Below, one piece after another: positions 1-10,283 of a DNA stretch of 64,000 nt; the first letter of the stretch is position 1; every line of letters starts with the position of its first letter. The DNA comes from Catenaria anguillulae PL171 (lineage: Eukaryota > Blastocladiomycota > Blastocladiomycetes > Blastocladiales > Catenariaceae), in assembly GCA_002102555.1 (NCBI GenBank), contig MCFL01000111.1, positions 1 through 64,000 on the forward strand. Reading direction: 5' to 3'. A model generated the notes under the pieces. The model was not told where the DNA came from, searched no databases, and saw only the letters and a list, made by a program, of their open reading frames with translations. Made by a program: the position numbers and the translations under genes.

Positions 1-101
1 TGGTAACTATCGAAAGCGAAATCATTGTGCCATGAAAAAGACACTCCTGAATAGCACCGTGTATCACTCCCAGCAACGCACGCCCCACCCGCCACTCGCT
101 A

Positions 102-1168
102 TGAACCCCTCGCCCCTCACCCAACCACTCGCCTCCCTCACGCGTGCCCTGACCCGCGGCCCGCCGCCCGATCTGGCGCGGGCGCCGCTTCCGTGAAATG
201 GAAATGGCGCCAAACCCCGCCGCGCCAGGCCGCCGTCCTTCGTCCCACTTGTCGCCACCCCGGCCACAAACGACCTGCACGTGCTTTCACGGTCCGGTGG
301 CCCGATTGCGCAACATCGCGGCGAGGTGTCGTTTCCTGGCGGCATGATGGACCCGACAGACGCGACGCATTACGATGCGGCGCGCAGGGAGGTCTGGGAA
401 GAGTTAGGCATTTCGTTGCCTGCCGATGCTGGTGGCGAAGCGTTGCGTCGACGCTGACCTGACGTCGGCTCCGCGGAGACAGCGCCTGAAACAAAGGTTG
501 GGCTGCTTGGCGCTTTGACACCGCTGCCTGACAAGACTCTTCATTTGCGTCCACCCATACGTGTCGTATTTGGGCACGCTGCATCTCGAGCGCGAGCTCA
601 AGGTCATGCCAACGAGGTCGCCGCAGTGTTTACGTTGCCATTGGCGTACTTGGTGCAAGAGGCCAATATGAGGACGGCCAAACCAACTTCGAAGCGTAAG
701 TTGAGTTTGGGGAGGCCATTTATTGGCGAGTGCCCGAGGAGACGTCGTGTATGTCGCGCCAGAGGCAGATAGGCGAGGTCGGGATCAAGGCGGTTAGTAA
801 GCGCGAGTTCTTGGACAAGTATCATTTGGAGTCGGCCGTGGATGACGTTGGGCACGTGAGTACAGGCGCAACGCAAGCAACTCCTGCGTCTGCTGACGAT
901 ATGGACCATATGGACGTTTGGTACGTCAACTCATCTCGGATATCCCTCCCAACAACCCTTGCGCCTGCTTGTCGCTTCTTACAGCTACGATGTTGGGAGC
1001 ATCTTTTAGGGGATTGACTGCATTCATCACCAAAGAGTTTGTCGCCATTTTACAAAAGGAAGGTGTCGACAAGTTGCTTTGCGACCCTGCTGCGGCTGCC
1101 CATTCGAAACCAGCACAACCACCACCCTCGTCATCCAATTCCTCGTTCTCTACGGCGCCTTCGCCCTG
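102..1168 (+). pseudogene. Nudix hydrolase (peroxisomal CoA diphosphatase, NUDT7/PCD1-like) pseudogene
   Basis: Pieces of one Nudix CoA pyrophosphatase lie in order on this strand but in changing frames. Seen: a start and N-terminus at 102-194 ending in TGA (195-197); QAAVL near 226-240; then, from about 242, PLVATPATNDLHVLSR and HRGEVSFPGGMMDPTD, followed by the Nudix box AARREVWEELGI (about 388-420). A TGA stops this frame at 455. Downstream, VHPYVSYLGTLHLERELKV (about 550-606) needs a +1 shift and NEVAAVFTLPLAYLVQEAN a shift back. A canonical GT-AG intron is visible at 921-984, and the C-terminal family motif GLTAFITKEFVAILQKEG follows at about 1011-1065. In a working enzyme the family hydrolyses CoA and acyl-CoA in peroxisomes. 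At least one stop and four frame changes make a pseudogene far more likely than sequencing error, although indel errors also occur elsewhere in the window. Confidence 0.82.
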
Positions 1169-1377
1169 ACCAGCCAAAATACATCAAACCGTTCTGACCC
1201 ATGACATCTGCTCAGGGGTCGACGCAAACACTACTCCAGCTAACTATCTCATGGACATTCTTGTCCTGACTCTGTGCCCTCTCGACCGCAAAGACCAGTA
1301 ATCATGAACGGTGCAGGCAAAACGAAACACGGCATTCCAAAACGCAAGCAATCCAGCAGCAAAACGTACACTAAGCC

Positions 1378-1495
1378 CGAGAGCGAGAGGATTCGAACCT
1401 GTTTCAAACTGTGTGCTATATATTGAATATACGAACCTGTGCAGGCAGAGCCTACTTGATTTCGAGTCAACCCCCAACCTCTCGGGCACGCTCAT
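1378..1495 (-). pseudogene. tRNA-Ser(CGA) pseudogene with a 38-bp insertion in the T arm
   Basis: The minus strand matches the intact tRNA-Ser(CGA) at 42833-42914 through the D arm, the CTCGAAA anticodon loop and the variable arm. The T arm is then interrupted: CACAGGTTCG, an AT-rich filler, and a second ACAGGTTCGAATCC. Without the extra 38 bp the length (80 nt) would be normal. The acceptor stem pairs at only 5 of 7 positions and the T stem has a C-C mismatch, so the gene is probably dead. Confidence 0.8.
1394..1440. repeat. 9-bp direct repeats flanking a 29-bp insert in the tRNA-Ser pseudogene
   Basis: CGAACCTGT occurs at 1394-1402 and again at 1432-1440. The 29 bp between them are AT-rich and are absent from the intact tRNA-Ser gene. 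The layout is that of a target-site duplication around a tiny insertion, or of a local duplication during repair. Confidence 0.6.
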
Positions 1496-1841
1496 CATCG
1501 GCCACGCCCTCTGGTCCACAGGACGGACCATTGTCAACGCCTCCCCGACCTCGCGCCCTCGCGCCGCGATGCCTTACCCGTCGCATGTTGATTTCCATCA
1601 AACCGCTGTGAAATAGCCATGGCCATCATCTTGCTTTGTTGTGAGCCTAGGGTTAGCGTCGACTGACGGCAGTCAAAGCCGTCGCGGGTCGTTGAGGGAC
1701 TGGGATGGAAGGAAAGGAATACGGAATCCACCACAGGAAATACATTTGAAGAGGTGAGAAAAACAAACCAGCATACTTACCAACGCACTCAGCGGGCTCA
1801 ACGACTCTGCTTCGCTCGTTCCGTCAGAGCACTCATTTTTT
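1496..1841. other. Intergenic, no gene seen
   Basis: Between the tRNA-Ser pseudogene and the 3' end of the gankyrin gene. No conserved reading frame, RNA gene or repeat was recognised. Confidence 0.5.
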
Positions 1842-2665
1842 TCACTCCTCCAACCCAAGCGTACGCTCCAACCAAACCTTGAAAGCCTTGTCTCCCGATA
1901 CTTGAAGCGGCGTCTTTCCTGCCTTGTTCACGCGATCGGGGTCTGCGCTCGCTTGCTCGACCAAGTATTGCACAGTGGGACCATGGCATTCCTCGCATGC
2001 CAAATGCATGGGCGTGTTCCCTTGTGAATCGCCAGAGTTGACACGCGAGTTACCGATTGTGACAAGAATCTCGACCAGTTTGGTGTGTCCGAGCGAAGCG
2101 GCACGATGACTGTGGCAAACCACGATCAGCAAGCACATGAGAAGCAGCCTGAGATTCCAAGATGAGCGAGGAACAAAGCATACATTGGTAACTGTCCGTT
2201 CCGATCCACCAAATCCACCTTTGCCTTGCCCTCCCCAACCAACACCTGGAGCACATCCAACCGATTCTTTGACGCGGCATAATGCGCGGCCGTTGCGCCC
2301 GACTCGTTCTGCTTGTTGACATCCACGCCCTTTGCAACCAACATTTGCACAATCTGCACACATCCGACTGACGCCGCAATCATGAGCGGTGTCCACCCGC
2401 TGTCGTCGACCACGTTGGGATCGGCGCCATGGTGAAGCAGCCAATCAGCGACTTGGACGGCAGACCCCGAGCATGCCCAGTGCAGAGCGGTCCGGTCGTC
2501 GTCGTCGCGGGCGTTGAGGCGTGCACGTACGGTGGCAAGGTCGTCTGGGTTGGTGTCAAAGCCAGAGTGGGCAAGGACCGCGGCGAGATTGCCCGAATGT
2601 GCGGCATCGAAGAGGGTCGATGCGCCAGGGCGCAGAGTACTGGAGCCGGCCGTTGCGTTGGGCAT
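1842..2665 (-). CDS. NAS6: Gankyrin-like 26S proteasome assembly chaperone (ankyrin repeats)
   Basis: Exons on the minus strand are 2665-2184 and 2109-1842, with a 74-nt GTATGC...CAG intron; the protein has 249 residues (human PSMD10 has 226). Six to seven ankyrin repeats run the whole length: RTALHWACSGSAVQVADWLL, SGWTPLMIAASVGCVQIVQML, then GATAAHYAASKNRLDVLQVL, QLPIHRAASLGHTKLVEILV (formed across the intron), NTPMHLACEECHGPTVQYLV and a final KTPLQVS. The HYAASKNR and HLACxEE signatures are typical of gankyrin/Nas6, which escorts the Rpt3 subunit of the proteasome base during assembly in cytosol and nucleus. The ATG at 2665 opens the only frame reaching the first repeat. ADAT1/TAD1 ends 215 bp upstream on the same strand. 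The family call is firm; the precise ortholog is inferred. Confidence 0.87.
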
Positions 2666-2879
2666 GATGGTGTTGCCGAGTGTTACTGTTTGAGAATGTG
2701 ATTCATCGCTTTAATGGATATTCGCAAGTCTATATTGTGGAAACGCGAATCACTGCACCAACGAGCGAGCCACAGCAGTTCACGCTAAACAAGTATTGAC
2801 TAATTGCCGCGGCCCGTCATTGATGGTTTGGCAGAGAGCCAAGGAAAAGAATAAATCCATGGTCACATTGCATCAACGT

Positions 2880-4564
2880 CTACCTCAAAATGGTCAACTT
2901 GAGTCGGATCGTTCCCACCCAACTGGAAAACAACGGATGCCTTCTCAACAGAAGCCGCTTGCGCTCTTGATAGTCGACGGCCAAGTTCTTTGCATCTGCG
3001 TACAATCTGATGGTTCTCGACATCAGCAAGGAAACGGTCGTTCTGATACACGTCTATGGGTCTCACGTACCGAGGCACACTCGACCACCCAGCCAGAAGC
3101 GCAACTTTGGTCCATGCCGAAACCAAACAGGTTTGCTCACCTGACTCCACGTCTTCCGCAAGTACCGCCCATCTTTTCCAGCAGCAGCGCCTTGCTTGCG
3201 GCCATTGACAATGTATTCGGATTTGCCACCCAACCACCAGGTGAATCCTACAAGAGTACAGTCACGGCATCAGCGAGCGACAATCCAGTGGGAAAACAAG
3301 AGCGACGGACCATGTGGAGCAGTGACAACAGTCAAATCGAGCCGCCCAGCAGCTTCTTTGACGTATTCCTGCGACCAGGTAAACTGAAGCCGAGTGTCAA
3401 GGAGCAGTGGAGCGGAAAGCACATGGTCATAGACCCGATGGACAAGGGCACGCTCCAGCCCAATGTGATGAAAGTGGTCACCGATGACAATTGAGGCGAG
3501 CGATATCGGGTCGGGAATGAGCGTGCTCAGCAGAGCGCCTTGTAATCCGAGGCATTGCCAACGAGCAAGCTTGTCGCTGCAGGAGAGGGAGCGCGTAGGG
3601 ATTGAGTCATTTCGGCCTGCAATTGTGAGTGACTGACCAGTCAGCAACAGCGGAATCCAGAAGTGCGTACGAAATGAGTGCATACCAGGCTTGGTTCGAA
3701 GGACGCACGGGAGGTCAAAAACATTGCGACCTCGCATTGGCATCGACGCAGTATCGGATTGGTTGGTGGAGAGCAGAATAGAGCGTTTGTGCTCAGTGCG
3801 ATCGCGGGCTTGCTGGTCGTTGGCAGTGGACGAAGCTGAGAGCGCTTCAAGACTTGCGTCCCCACCTGTTTGAAGACAAAACGCAGTGGGAATCAATTCG
3901 GGATTTGAGGTAAATGCAGCGGATAGGCGAAAGGCTGGCGCACATGGAGCTTGTGAGATGTACATGTGGAACTGGACGCCAGAGCGGATCGCAAATGTAC
4001 ACGGCGAGCTGACTGATGCAGGCTGCAGTGGCTCGATGATTGACGACGACTTGCCGCGAAGTTGTTTGCGAATCTCGTCAAGAAGAAAGCTAGTTTGGAA
4101 ACCGAGTGCATAAGATCCAGTACTCACGGTTGACAAGAGAGGAACAGCGGACCATCGGAATGCTCTGCGACACAAAACCTCTGCGTGCGAATCGTTGACA
4201 GTAGCTGGCGAAGCGGCTTGCTCGTGCAAGCATTTCAGACCAAGGCTGTGAGGATGGTGAGCAAGCGTCAAGTAGCAACCTGCGAATGGCGTTACGGACC
4301 CGATGGCTACACATTCAAGCCTGCCAGACTGGCCTGTTGGACAAGCGGGAGTTGGTACACGTAACACCTACCCAGCAGAGACGCCTAATACGTCTGGGAG
4401 TTCGCATTCTCCGTACCGTCGAAAGCGGTGGTGTCGGCGATGATGGCTGCAACGCAAGTCCAGTCCCGCCTCTTGCCATTTTGTTGTGCGGGGTGAGCAG
4501 GTCGGTACTTGAGCTCATCGACCTTGTCGAGCGCAATTTGTGCAATAGCATCAGGATCGAGCAT
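2880..4564 (-). CDS. TAD1: tRNA-specific adenosine deaminase (ADAT1/Tad1-like)
   Basis: Seven exons were read: 4564-4417, 4279-4153, 4089-3944, 3865-3686, 3616-3311, 3247-3141, 3053-2880; they join in frame to 395 residues. The A_deamin catalytic motifs are all present: DSHAEVLCRR (zinc His and catalytic Glu, exon 2), PCGDAS (first zinc Cys, rebuilt exactly across the intron 3943-3866) and RSLSCSDKLARWQCLGLQGA (second zinc Cys). The conserved YIVNGRKQGA and a terminal DYQERKRLL follow. The family converts A37 of tRNA-Ala to inosine. Two of the six introns (4152-4090 and 3310-3248) need GTCCG-type donors; these splices are chosen because they restore RRAFRCFLLDEI and the NGRKQG block in frame. 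A 38-nt GTGAGT...TAG candidate inside exon 3 was discarded because it breaks the frame. Confidence 0.85.
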
Positions 4565-5002
4565 TTTCAGGGTATTGCATCAAGTTTTTGTCATTCATTG
4601 CTGTTAAACTACGGCTCAAGGCATAGCTGGGCGGCTGGGGTTGAGTTGAGAACGAGTGTGAGTCGATTTGGAGCGGCCACCGATCAACCAATGACGATCA
4701 TGTCCGCCTTTCTCGCGTGAAAAAATGTAGGGAATAAATCTTGACTTGATCTGATAAAGATCGCACAAATCAGCTCAAGTTAAACACCAAAATTGAATTG
4801 TATTTCGTCTACTGTAACCTGTATTCAACAAAGGCACAGCGTGGAACGAAAATGCAAAATGTGAATATGATATGAACAAAAAAGACATCCTCCACAAACG
4901 ACGAGATCACCGACCAAAACACCTGGCACGGCAAAACTGTACATCTACTTCTTTAGCTTGTCTACACGATCCCTCAAGCGGAACCTTGGTCTACGAGCTC
5001 AC
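4565..5002. other. Intergenic: TAD1 promoter side and subtilisin 3' side
   Basis: AT-richer than the neighbouring genes. It must hold the TAD1 promoter and the subtilisin 3' UTR; no motif stands out. Confidence 0.5.
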
Positions 5003-6589
5003 TTACTGCTCCTCCTCGTTGAAGGGGCACCAGTCCCAAGGCCACCACCAGGGGCAGTCACCAGTGGGCGTGGGCGGGGCCGAAGTGGTCGTGGTCGTAC
5101 GGGTCGAGGTGCGAGTCGACGTGGCAGTCGAGGTCGGGGCAGCCGTCGAGGTGGTAGTGACGGGGGGCTGGGTCGTCGTGGTGATGGGCGGGTTGCCACC
5201 AGAGAAGCCGTTGTGGAGGATCAAGTTGGGCGAGCCCTTGGTGTTTCCAATCTTGTTGGGGGTGGCAATGTCAATCACCTTCTTGGCCAGGTCAGCGGGC
5301 GCAAGAGGAGTGTCGGCGAGCAAGAGAGCGGCAACACCGGCGACGTGCGGGCTGAGTAGAAAGAAGGGTATGAGCTTAATATGGTGGGACCCAACAGAAA
5401 TGGGAGTGCGTACGTGGCCATAGACGTGCCCGAGATGGTGTTGGTCTTGCCGTTGTTCCAGGTGGAGAGCACTACGTTACAACACGAAAAGTGAGCAACG
5501 TTTTTCGAGAGCACACGGCGCAGAACCGGGAGCATTAATGTCTACGCACCCGAAACCCCGGGCGCATTAATGTCAACGCACTGTAAAGCCCACGCAACAA
5601 TATTCAGCGATAAATTCGCGTCAGAATGGTGTCTGAAGCAAGTGGGAGGCGAAAGACGCGAAAAGTGAACGGACCTTGCCCCAGTTGGAGAACGAAGCGA
5701 GAGCATCCTTGTCATCAGTGGCACCAACCGTGATGGCCTCGGGCACGGAAGCGGGCGAGACATTGCATGCGTCGGCATTTTCGTTACCGGCCGCGATGGC
5801 AAAGGTGATGCCGGCTTGGATGGCAGCTTGGACAGCCTTGTTGACGGCGTCGTTCTTGGGACCGCCCAACGACATGGATGCAACGGAGCGCTTGTCGCCA
5901 CTGGCCTTGACTTGGTCGGCGACCCAGTTAATACCAGCAATGACGCCAGCGTACGAGCCGGAACCTTGCGAGTTGAGAACCTTGACGGCAACCAACTTGG
6001 TCTTCTTGGCAACACCGTACGTGGTGGAGCCAATGGTACCGGCGCAGTGGGTACCATGACCTTGGTCGTCCTTGTTGGGACAGCCATCGCAAGTTGAGGT
6101 ACCCCAAACGGCACGGCCGCCAAAGTCGGGGTGGTCGATTTGGATACCAGTGTCAATCACGTAGACGGTCGAGCCCTCACCGGCCGAGTCGGGATAGTTG
6201 TAGTTGGCGGGCGTGACATTGTCGCGCTGCGAGATGCGGCGGAGACCCCAGGCGGCAGGGTTGGGTTGCGTGGCAAAGGCCTTGACCTCCGCGTCGGGCT
6301 CGACAGACGCAACGTTGGGATCACGGCGGAGACGCTCGGCGAACGTGGCAGAGAACTGGGCTCCGTAACCCTTGAACGAGTCGTTGATGTTGTACTCGTG
6401 CTCAATCTTGTGCTCGATCGTGTTGGACTCCTTGGAGTTTTCCTGGGTGATGGCAGCGTTGAGCTTGGCCTTGTACGCTTGCTGGTTGGCAGAGGGCTTG
6501 AGCGTGACAATCCACTTGTTGGCGGGGGCGGCAGCGGCAACAAACGTGGCAGCGTAGGCGAGAAGAGCGAGGCTACCGACGAACTTCAT
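5003..6589 (-). CDS. Secreted subtilisin-like serine protease (S8A, proteinase K type)
   Basis: Exons 6589-5675, 5580-5550 (a 31-nt microexon), 5471-5414 and 5351-5003 give 450 residues. A signal peptide (MKFVGSLALLAYAATFVAAA) and an I9 inhibitor propeptide (KWIVTLKPSANQQAYKAKL) precede the catalytic domain. The triad motifs are visible: YVIDTGIQ (Asp), GHGTHCAGTIG (His) and GTSMATPHVAG (Ser), with the oxyanion Asn in AIAAGNENADACN. The GTSMATPHVAG motif is split by the intron 5413-5352, and CVDINAPGVS is on the microexon. After the protease domain come a Thr-rich linker and an unusual C-terminus, CPWWWPWDWCPFNEEEQ. The first intron uses a GTCCGT donor, as in TAD1. The enzyme should be secreted and self-activating, with a role in extracellular protein digestion. 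A TATA box lies about 155 bp upstream of the ATG. Confidence 0.92.
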
Positions 6590-8629
6590 GGTGGAAGGCG
6601 TGGGAAAGTGTAGACGGGTGTAGAGAAAAGCAGAGCGAGATGTATGAAAGGAAAGAAGGGACGAGGGGCTGTGAGAGCGGCTGGATCCTGTCCGATACTG
6701 GCTTCGAGTTGGTTGGGATTGGTGGGGAGGTTGTGCTCAGTCTTTATACCTCAGATGTAACCAGATATGCTGGGCATTGTGGTGCAGCAGGTCGACGAGC
6801 CCAAAGTGAACTGACAAGCAAGATCAGGGCGTGAGACAGCGCACATGTGAAGGGAACAGCACCTGGACAAGCAACTCTAAACACTGGATTGTAAAGTCAC
6901 ACGGTCTTTCGGTGCGCAATACTTGCGTCGTACGGCTGAAAGGAAAGTCATGCCTCCATTTGCTTGCCCATGTGAACTGAAGGAGGTGATGGTGCGCACG
7001 CGCGAGTCGATGTCTCGCGCAACGTCAGTCGCGCAATCAGCCGCGGATGAAGGGATCACACTTGCGCGCGTGAACTCGGTGGAGAGGAGATAGATGTTAT
7101 CGCGCCGTGTGAATAGTATATGTCGGCTATTTGTCCATTGCTAGGTTTGAAGTTGGGACAGCCGATTGGTTGGCTGCGTGCAGCAGCAACGTTAAAGGCA
7201 GCAACGTTGCAGCGAAATGGTCAGCCGACTTTTGTTCCTTGTCATGAATCAAGCAAGCTGCTGAATGTCCCCGTGTAGGTAGATAAATTTCCTTGTGCTG
7301 TACATGCATGTTCTTGTCAGATCGCGTGCATGCGCACGCCACACATGCCCCAGAGGTCATCATGAATCTACACTAGTACTTCGATTCACAACAGATATCA
7401 ACCCGCTGCGCTGTGATGCATGTGTCACTCTTGTAAAGACGCCGTGTATTGAACGAAAGCAATTACAGTGATTCCAACTCATGTCGGTGCCATGTCCGAG
7501 TCTGATAGGTGCTGGGGGTGTACGTATTGTGACAGTTCTCCCATTCTTTGGTTTCGAAGGCAGCGGGCAGCATGCCAGTGGATCAATGCAAGAGGCATCG
7601 TCATTGGCCACCATGCATTCTCTGCCGTTTTTTCCGCTGTTGCTTGTTCGAACTCAGAATGTCACAGGACTTCGTGCATGGGTCTGTAGCGCTGCATTTG
7701 TGCAGCACGCACATGCGCACATGTTCGCACCCAAAATCACGCGATCACGCCAAAGCGCCATGATGCAACGCCAACCATGCATGCGCATGCAGACTAGTCT
7801 TCAGTCTATGTGATATAAGCACGACATGACATGGTATCAGCAACTGATGGGAGGAGTGACAGCTCGAGGCCAGCCTGGTCAATGGTGAAAACCCATTGGT
7901 AACACCATAAGACTTCCGACGAATTCCTCGAGCAAGACTTGGGAGACAACTAGCAGGCCGCAAGATTGTGGCGGGAGTGACTTGAGCTAGCGATCCGAGG
8001 TTTGTACATACCTTTATTGGATCATTCCCGGTCTCTTGCTGCGAGCGATAGTACATTTACATTGCCAAGTCGCAAAGTGTATTCACGACCACCACAGGCC
8101 AGGCCAATCGGATCGGCGTGCATCAGTGCCCAAGGAGATCATCAGTGCCAAGCTTGCCCACATCTCAACGACATCAATATATCAAACCCACATGCCGATG
8201 GAGAGACACACTGACGGACATTCGAACCGCTGTTGTTGACCTTGATATTTACACCACAGGTGGGGTGAAACTAGGCTCGTGGCGCCATGAATGTGAAACA
8301 TCCAATGTCGACGAGCGTCATTGGCATGAACGGTTAAGCGGTCGACTTTTGACGACGGAGGTGAGCCGCGACGGTGAGTGCGAACAACACCGATTCACGC
8401 CCCGTGCTTGACGCGTACGGTTCCATGTGCATTACATGTACCTCCTGTCGCGTTGCTCACATGCTTGGCGGTCGGATTGATGAGTGCTGCCCAAGTTCAG
8501 ACTGGTCGCCTTTCAGTACACGGACGATAAAAAGTTCGCATCGACCCATTTCTCCTATGGACTCCTGTGACTTCCTTTGTCGTATAGACAGAAATTCTGC
8601 TCCTGTTGCCGTTCCCGCACATCATCAGC
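6590..8629. other. 2-kb intergenic region between divergent secreted-protein genes
   Basis: It separates the subtilisin (minus strand) from the CAP gene (plus strand) and must hold both promoters. Small frames occur on both strands but none shows a family motif, good length or splice structure. Several ATGCATGC-like alternating tracts are present near 7670-7800. No RNA gene was recognised. Confidence 0.5.
6742..6748 (-). promoter_or_regulatory. Probable TATA box of the subtilisin gene
   Basis: Minus strand reads GGTATAAAGA, about 155 bp upstream of the subtilisin ATG, leaving room for a start site and 5' leader. Confidence 0.5.
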
Positions 8630-9655
8630 ATGAAGCTCTTCATCTCTCTCTTCTTCTTCACCTTGATGTCTGCCCTTGCGGGTGGTCTCCACGCCAACAC
8701 TGTCCCCAAGCTCAAGGCCAGGTCCGTCGCGTCCCCGATCAAGTTTGCCCTTGACCAACTCAATACGCTTCGTGCCTCCAAGGGACTCCGACCGTTGTGC
8801 TTGAACAAGGCGCTCCAAGATTCGGCACAAGCGCATTCGGACTGGATGGCGCGCCAGAGGCACCCAACTCATTTCAACACCTTCCAGCGCATGGAACGCT
8901 ACGGTTATCCTGGGAACACGCTTCGCGCCGAAAACATTGCCGTGAACATGAATGGAAACGCCGGCTCCAACTGCTTTGGCTACGCCCCGCGGGTCCGTGA
9001 TGGGTTGACATCGGCGGCGTATGCAACCAACTGCGCTTGGTTCTCCTCAACGGACGGCCACTTCGAAAACATGATGAACCCTGAGTACGTTCACTTCACA
9101 TCGACTCGTGCTCAGGGACGCACGCCAAAAACATTGGTCGCTAACGTTTTCCCCGACAGCTTCAACCAGGTTGGTATTGCGTATTCTATTGGTGACTACA
9201 GGGGTCGCTCGAGCTACTACTGGACGCAGGTGCGTTATGTACGCTTGATTCTTGACTTTGTGTTGCGATGTCTCACCTTGATCTGTTGGCAGAATTTTGG
9301 TCGCTCGTCGCAACCTTGCATTGATGGAAACACCTCGGCGACACCGACGCCTGGTCCCAAGCCTGTGCCGAACTCCGGCCATGTTCCCACTCCCCCCAAA
9401 CCTGCTCCGGCCCCGATCAAGGCATCGCCCAAACATGAACCAGGCAACAAGCCCATGACAACGCCCTCGCCCAAGAACGAATCACAAAAAGTCGACACCA
9501 AGATCACGTTGCCAAAGTACGAAACCAAGCCAGTTGCATCTCAAAAGAAGCCCAAGAAGTGCAAGCTCAAGAAGAAGCCAACCAAGAGCGCTGCTGGGTA
9601 CTTGCATGGCGACGCGCCGATTACAGTTCCCAAGGCTGTCAAGAAGGATGACTAG
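8630..9655 (+). CDS. Secreted CAP/SCP domain protein (PR-1-like) with Pro/Lys-rich tail
   Basis: Exons 8630-9229 and 9293-9655, with a 63-nt GTGCGT...CAG intron that is itself open in frame; 320 residues. The start is the ATG of MKLFISLFFFTLMSALAGG, a clear signal peptide; an ATG eight codons upstream would bury it. The CAP domain (residues about 35-200) shows LNTLRASKGLRPLCLNKALQ, DSAQAHSDWMARQRHPTHFN, RAENIAVN, DGHFENMMNPEYVHF and VGIAYSIGDYRG...YYWTQNFG, the usual order of CAP motifs. The tail is low-complexity, Pro- and Thr-rich and then strongly basic (KKPKKCKLKKKPTKS). CAP proteins of fungi bind sterols and lipids or act at the host or wall interface; which applies here cannot be read from sequence. 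It converges on PKC1. Confidence 0.85.
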   Translation: MKLFISLFFFTLMSALAGGLHANTVPKLKARSVASPIKFALDQLNTLRASKGLRPLCLNKALQDSAQAHSDWMARQRHPTHFNTFQRMERYGYPGNTLRAENIAVNMNGNAGSNCFGYAPRVRDGLTSAAYATNCAWFSSTDGHFENMMNPEYVHFTSTRAQGRTPKTLVANVFPDSFNQVGIAYSIGDYRGRSSYYWTQVRYVRLILDFVLRCLTLICWQNFGRSSQPCIDGNTSATPTPGPKPVPNSGHVPTPPKPAPAPIKASPKHEPGNKPMTTPSPKNESQKVDTKITLPKYETKPVASQKKPKKCKLKKKPTKSAAGYLHGDAPITVPKAVKKDD

Positions 9656-10283
9656 AAGGAGCACGATCCCAATTCAGTTGGCCATTCGCTCTACCAAGTG
9701 CACCTTGGTGCATGTAGCGGCGGAAAAGCTGCTGGTGTATTGCATGCTTTGTATTTCATTTTTTTTTTCCTTGCCGCTTGCCGCTCATGGTGCCACCTTT
9801 AGAAGTTTGGTTCTGTTGCTGTGCCAGTTTTGTCGATAGAATGTTGATTAGAGAGGGTGTTGAGCTGCGCAGCATGGGTGGGTAAAGAAGAAGGAAACAT
9901 GTGTGCTTGGCCAGCCACAACCAACGACCGAAACCATGAATCATGTCGCCTCAATGTCATTCTTCCTCGAAAGGTCCTGTACCGTGGGCGGACCACCGAA
10001 AAAAAATGAATACATGAGAGCCGACTATCGGATGGGAATGTATTTAGGTGAAGAAAAATGGTCGTGGACATGTATAGAAGCGAGCAAGGAAAAGGGTGAC
10101 ACAAATAAACGAGAGAGCAACATTACGACAATAATCGAGAGAAAAAAGAAATCATCATGAAAATGTCAAGGGAGGGTTACGATGTGGAAATATGGAATGA
10201 ACAAGAGGAAAACACAAAAGCAACAAAAGAAAAAACAAAAACAAGCAACGAAACACGATTCGAAACGCATCAACAACTCCCAT
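9656..10283. other. Convergent 3' UTR region of CAP gene and PKC1
   Basis: Between two convergent genes. It contains A- and T-rich tracts, including a long purine-rich, lysine-codon-like stretch (10140-10250), probably part of the PKC1 3' UTR. No further gene was seen. Confidence 0.5.

Noticed and set aside
4095-4132. 38-nt GTGAGT...TAG intron in TAD1
   Set aside because: Too short compared with all other introns and it would break the reading frame; the larger GTCCGC intron restores the family motif.
7670-7800. Possible regulatory or structural element in the ATGCATGC-rich stretch
   Set aside because: Simple alternating sequence without defined repeat unit or conserved partner; nothing beyond low complexity.
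9230-9292. Reading through the CAP gene without an intron
   Set aside because: The 63 nt are in frame, but they have perfect GTGCGT and TTGGCAG borders and insert a hydrophobic stretch in the middle of the conserved YYWTQNFG motif.
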